Below, piece after piece: positions 59,342 through 64,000 of a stretch of 64,000 nt of DNA. Position numbers and translations under genes: made by a program. Each line of letters starts with the position of its first letter. The first letter of the stretch is position 1. The notes under the pieces are model-generated. The model saw only the letters and a list, made by a program, of their open reading frames with translations, searched no databases and had not been told where the DNA came from. Source of the stretch: Xestospongia bergquistia (Eukaryota; Porifera; Demospongiae; Haplosclerida; Petrosiidae). Where the stretch lies: NCBI GenBank assembly GCA_963965975.1, contig OZ014423.1, positions 186,001 through 250,000 on the forward strand, given 5' to 3'.

Positions 59342-62300
59342 GATCAACTGTTTGTTAGCCGGCAACCTGCCCCGCCCTCAGCTCCTGTTACATTATGGCA
59401 AAATGTCACTATAGCTAGTAGACAATTGCAACACACAGACATGGAATATCACCCGTATGCTCCACCCACTCACACCATCACTTCTCCGCCCACTACCCCT
59501 ATGACCCCCGGCCCTCTCACTCCTCATCATGTGGGTGTATTCCCAATGTGTCGAGGTGATCACCATATTCCTGCCCATCATGGATCTGGAATGACTTCCT
59601 ATCCAAAGTATGTCTTTGTAGTAGTAACACAATGCATATTTATATGTATATAATTTACATGTATATAAATTAATGGTAATAACTGTTAACATGTATGTAT
59701 CCTATTGTTAAGAAATGTTCTTTGACAATTTGCTGACAGTTAAAACACTTTCATTGCATGAAATACCATCTGTTAACTTGGGTGTTGTTCTCCTCCTGCT
59801 AAACTATGTTATCTTTGGAACTTGATAGGGGGAGAGAGACCTTCAAAGAATAGTTGCAAATTTTTGTTTCTTTAAGGACATTAAAACTTTTCATTTAGTA
59901 GTAATATACATCTCTTACATAATAATAGACATACTGGTATGTATTTAGGTAGCTAGGAGCACTTGTTTACAGTTTTACTTACTCCTAAATGTCTTGGCAT
60001 GCTCTTAATGTCACAGCCTCTTTCTGATAAGGTAGATTCTTGAGGTAAAGTAGAATAGGTTCTGAGGGTATTCATATTTGGACTATCAGGGAGGGGAATC
60101 TGTACCCCAGGGAAAGCTCTTAAGAAAGCCAAAATCATTGCTTTAAGCCTTCCATCCCAGACAGGGGGATTGAACTCTTCAAGAGCTTTGAAGAGACTCA
60201 AGAGGCTCTGGCATCCATATTTACTATACAATTGTTACATTATCCTAGTTGAGCTCTGCCCTCACTTCCAAGACCAGCCAGTACCCACCCTAAGGTTTGT
60301 GTAAACTCTTGACATTAAGGAGTGTTACACTAACAGCAGGCAGGGCTATCAAGGGCCAGCCAGCATTCCTCAGATAAACTAACTGATTATATATTTAGTA
60401 TAAAAAAATGGTATTAAAATGTAATTGAGTAATAAGAATGTAATATCAAGTGTATCGCAAATGGAGATTTACATGCAGAATTGATTTATAGACATTTCAA
60501 AATGTTTTTTTTCATTTTCAGTATACATAACAATGTACCTACATTGTCACATTCTACTTGGCCACCTGAATATCGTCTATATGCACTTTGTCAAGAACTC
60601 CAGCGCTACTCAACAACACAGGTACCATATTGACATAAGGACATTGTGTTAACATGTGCACTGTATCAACTTTGTCTTTTATAGCAAGGAGTTGGAGAGA
60701 ATAAACTTTACTGGGACCAATTTTGTATGGAATACTTCCATGAAATGGCTGTACTTGTAATTCAAACAGATTCTGGCAGATACAGTAAGTAAAATACATA
60801 TATTTGACTTATTCTTTCTCTCTTCCTTTTAGCATTACATGGTAGCTTAATCAAATGGTATTTCAAGACCATAGTATGTAGTGGGGCTCTACGTTTCAAC
60901 ATGATCTTAGGTAGAATGATATCCCAAACATATCACCAAAACGTCCAACGAATTGAGTGTCCTGAAGCTGTACAAGAACTAGACTATGAACTGCCTCATC
61001 ATATCAAAGTAAGTAAACAGACTAGTCTCCCCTACTAATACCAATACTAACACTGGAGGCAGTGTACCAAAACACTTTTGTGATTCCCCCTTGTTAAAAC
61101 TAACCACAACATGAGGCAATTGCTGTAACAGGGGATTATGTCAAGGAGGAGCTTTCAAACCATTATCAAAGAGCATCCTCTTTACTCTTAGTTATTGCCA
61201 CAAGTTATGTGGTAAGTAATATCACGTAGGATTGGACTTTGTAGTTCAGTGATAAAAGGAATGACTGTCTCTCCACTTAACCACTTTAGCAGCTGTTATT
61301 TAACAAGATTTTGTGCGGGTTCTTGAAGTGTAGCATGATTATAACCACTCATTGTTTAGTTTAGCAGTTTGTTATACCACTTTTACTCCAATGTGAAATA
61401 CAACAAAAACAAATCAGTTTGTCGTGGTTGTCATGACAATTGTTTTAACCTGCTTGACTCTACACCCGCACAGTACAATAACAACAGTTTTAATCATAAT
61501 GAGTTGGGTGTGGTCTTCTCACAGTTAGCCTTAGTTGAGATCAAAGATGTTCAAAAGTCTTTCAAACTTACCGCAGTCTATAACTGTTTTATTACTTGAT
61601 TAATTGCTATATACAGTACCAAACAATGTTGTATTAATATGTATTCTCGCATTGTAATAGCACTTAGAATTTGTTACCTATTCTCAACAGGTGTGCTGTA
61701 GAGGACATTTAGTCATTGATTTTACTATGGAAGAAAAACCACACATAACTTCTTGGATGTTTCATATCCAAAATCACGAAGAACTCATTCCTCGTTTTTG
61801 CATGCAGACAGCGACGATAGTAAGTGAAAACCTTGATCTATGAACAATGTCACTACAACAATATATAGGATGCTACACTTTCCAACAACTTGACTTGTCA
61901 GGGACTGCCCTCAGCCACACACAATGTTCTAATGGTAAGTTATTAATAGTTATTATTACTTAATAATTTATTTCTTGATATATCAGCAACTTAATGGCAT
62001 CACTGATGGAAATATGATAACAGGAGAGGGACACCCAACAGCTAAAACCTCACCTCCTAAATTAATACAGGCAGTTCCTAATGCACCTGCTGTACATTGG
62101 GAGCCACACCCACCTCAAGAACTAATAAGTCTACAAGTTTCTGGAACAGGTATGTCAATTGGTAATGCTTTACTTGTTTTGATAATTGCCATGGTTACAA
62201 GATTGCTGCTATGCAATTAATGGTTACTATGCAACATTTACATATCCCTAGATACCATACTGACACATTTACCCCCTCCCTTGACTGACCCACAACCTAT

Positions 62301-62866
62301 ACAACACAGCCCACAGACAACCTCTTCTCTTCCTTGTTTTTCGACATCTTCTTTACCCACTTCCCCTGTGTTGATCAAAAGCAATGGGAGCAGTAATGGG
62401 AGCAGTTGTAGTTTGATTAGTAACAGTAACCACACCTCTGTCCCTCCTGGAGGAAAAGTAACTACTACGTGTGGTGGAGGAGGAGGAGGAGCTGCAAAGA
62501 AAGCCACACCTCCTGTAATTAATAAAAAGAGTCAACTGGTAATGATTGCTACCGACCCAACTTATTTTACTGGTATGTGTGCTTTTGTGTATGTTCTTTA
62601 TGCATCCATTGTATTTTATAATTCTATTTATATGTGTCCATTGTTTTACAGAAGATATGGTACATGGAGGTGATGAACGAAGAATCACTCGGATTGATAA
62701 CAATAAACAGGCCACACCTCCTTCATTATCTATTGCTACCCCAGGAAGTACAACTAGTGAACCAGTGACCACACCCACCAGTCAACTGGCCAATGAGAAT
62801 GCTGCATTTACATGGATCGAAAATGTACCCACATCTACCAATGATTGGAAGAGAGAGCAGAGATGA
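59342..62866 (+). CDS. LDB1: LIM-domain-binding protein (LDB/Chip/CLIM), start unresolved
   Basis: Nuclear adaptor that dimerises and bridges LIM-homeodomain/LMO factors with GATA/bHLH complexes. Exons seen: DQLFVSRQPAPPSAP... HHVGVFPMC (59342-59608); TWPPEYRLYALCQELQRYST (60521-60620); GENKLYWDQFCMEYFHEMAV (about 60684-60785); LHGSLIKWYFKTIVCSGALR (about 60835-61008); VCCRGHLVIDFTMEEKPHIT and FHIQNHEELIPRF (about 61691-61820), typical LDB dimerisation-domain wording; CQGLPSATHNVL; Ser/Pro/Gly-rich linker; and the C-terminal LIM-interaction domain DMVHGGDERRITRIDNN (about 62655-62705), matching GDEDERLITRLENT of vertebrate LDB1. Stop TGA 62864-62866. The first coding exon is not identified; an ATG at about 59300 in frame is possible. 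Confidence 0.85.
59953..60400 (-). pseudogene. Unexplained coding-like relic inside an LDB intron
   Basis: An intronic, GC-richer stretch with a 92-codon open frame on the opposite strand (CQSLLSLFKALEEFNPPVWD, LAFLRAFPGVQIPLPDSPN). Further upstream on the same strand is coding-like wording (RNAGWPLIALPAVSVTLLN). The protein family is not recognised. It looks like a decayed insert, perhaps from a mobile element; it is broken and I cannot assign a class. Confidence 0.35.
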
Positions 62867-63191
62867 CTTGGACCACACCCTTTATTAATATGCATATAAT
62901 TTGATGTTATACATGTACATGTACACAAGGTAAGAGGTGGAAGGAAATTACTAGTTTATTTTTAAAAGAAATTACTTTTTCTTAAAAAATTTTTCCAAAA
63001 ATTATAGTTATTTGTTTTTGTAAATTTGCATGTTTTTTGTTTACTTTTATTATACAAAATACTAATTATATAATTTGCTCCTTTAATCAAACAATCATTA
63101 TTCATTTTGTGAGCAAATATTATTGTTTATGATCAAATCCTTTAAAGATTCTTACTATTATATAATTATTTATGTTATAATAATTACTCAA
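62867..63191. other. Convergent 3' intergenic region LDB/OAT
   Basis: AT-rich, 325 bp between two stop codons. It contains a CCACACCC box at 62873-62880. Nothing else is supported. Confidence 0.5.
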
Positions 63192-64000
63192 TTACTTGGA
63201 TGATACAGGCTTAGTTTTGACATAGTTAATGGTTTCTTCAATGACATCAACAGCTTCTAGGAGTTGTGACTCGGTAATAATGAGAGGTGGGGCAAATCTA
63301 ATGATGTCATTATGAGTTGGTTTGGCTAATAATCCTCTATTGCGTAGTTCCAAACAAACATCCCAAGCAGTGGCACCTAAAGTGGGCGGAGTAGATATGT
63401 ATATTAGTAGGTAGCTTTACCATTTGATTGTGGTTTGATAACAAGAGCATAGAACAGGCCCCGCCCACGAACACATGAGACAATAGAAGATGGCAACTTC
63501 AATAGTTCTTGTTGCAAAATTGGACCTAATTTAGCAGCATTTTCTGCCAATTTTTCTTCTTCAATAACCTATTATTACATTGTTATCACTATTGAATGTA
63601 ACAAAGAGTTATACCTTCATACTGGCAATAGCTACTTTACAAGCAAGAGGATTACCACCATAAGTTGAGCCATGTTGACCTGGTTTAATGGTGAGCATTA
63701 CTTCATCATCAGCTAATACAGCAGATACCTATAAAAGTATTTAATAGAAGATGCTATTTTTGTTGTATTTACTGGAAACATTCCACCAGATAAAGCCTTT
63801 CCCAATACCACAATATCAGGTCTAACTTCTTCATGATCACAAGCTAGCAATCTATTAATAAAATGTAATTTTATGATGTCATTATGATGTCATACTTTCC
63901 AGTTCTTCCAAGTCCAGTTTGTACTTCATCAGCAATAAACAATACCTACACAAATATGAAGTAAATTAGACACTTTGTGCATTTCTTCATTACATTGTTT
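63192..64000 (-). CDS. OAT: Ornithine aminotransferase, C-terminal part
   Basis: Mitochondrial PLP enzyme converting ornithine to glutamate-semialdehyde. Only the 3' exons are inside the window; the 5' part lies beyond 64000. Seen in protein order: [17 protein letters not shown] (about 63900-63946), [20 protein letters not shown] (about 63790-63850) with the PLP-binding Lys in [28 protein letters not shown] (about 63620-63700), [16 protein letters not shown] (about 63430-63480), [20 protein letters not shown] and [20 protein letters not shown] (about 63230-63350), ending PVSSK-stop 63192-63194. Matches vertebrate OAT closely, with no breaks in the visible part. Confidence 0.95.

Noticed and set aside
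62238-62778. Minus-strand open frames opposite the LDB Ser/Gly-rich exon
   Set aside because: These are shadows of a low-complexity coding exon; the plus frame continues to the LIM-interaction domain.

Overview
The window is animal nuclear DNA, most probably from a demosponge with a compact genome (Amphimedon-like; this species guess is inference). It is AT-rich, genes are split by many very short introns (often 40-60 nt), and neighbouring genes are commonly under 150 bp apart. Animal-only families are present: an NK-class homeobox gene, a LIM-domain-binding protein, a Frizzled-type cysteine-rich-domain (CRD) protein, a whirlin orthologue, ARID5 and a Gab-like adaptor. I see no bacterial features, no CRISPR array and no intact mobile element.

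Layout. 1-11 kb, minus strand: the 5' part of an NK homeobox gene, GPAT3/4, and whirlin. 11-14 kb, plus strand: a mitoregulin-like micropeptide ORF, an unrecognised 317-aa gene whose ATG overlaps the micropeptide stop (TAATG), and an ADP-ribosylglycohydrolase. 14-16.3 kb: gene desert with a GC-rich structured repeat and a partial copy. 16.3-48.3 kb: fourteen genes on strictly alternating strands: NUP107(+), ARID5(-), coiled-coil(+), DENND10(-), C20orf27(+), DHX15(-), NOG1/GTPBP4(+), EF-hand(-), NMNAT(+), secreted glycosidase-like(-), NOC3L(+), Gab-like PH adaptor(-), PPIH(+), C45/AAT-type amidase(-). An intronless two-CRD gene lies antisense inside a NOC3L intron. 48.4-64 kb: TTF2(-), FAHD1(-), POLL(+), LDB(+), and the 3' part of OAT(-).

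Most genes are housekeeping: ribosome biogenesis (NOG1, NOC3L), splicing (DHX15, PPIH), nuclear pore (NUP107), transcription termination (TTF2), DNA repair (POLL), NAD synthesis (NMNAT), lipid and mitochondrial metabolism (GPAT, FAHD1, OAT). Start codons of divergent pairs are 50-252 bp apart and several shared promoters carry CACGTG boxes or NRF1-type palindromes.

The observations I rate highest: (1) a DHX15 intron that is about 34 tandem copies of its own exon end plus 5' splice site, with a small parallel case in POLL; (2) the overlapping TAATG arrangement, suggesting a dicistronic mRNA with a mitoregulin-like micropeptide as first cistron; (3) the nested two-CRD, probably membrane-anchored Wnt-binding-type protein; (4) a strong excess of the octamer CCACACCC on both strands. 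Coordinates of multi-exon genes are start codon to stop codon as read by hand; internal splice sites were inferred from GT/AG signals, reading frame and remembered family sequences.
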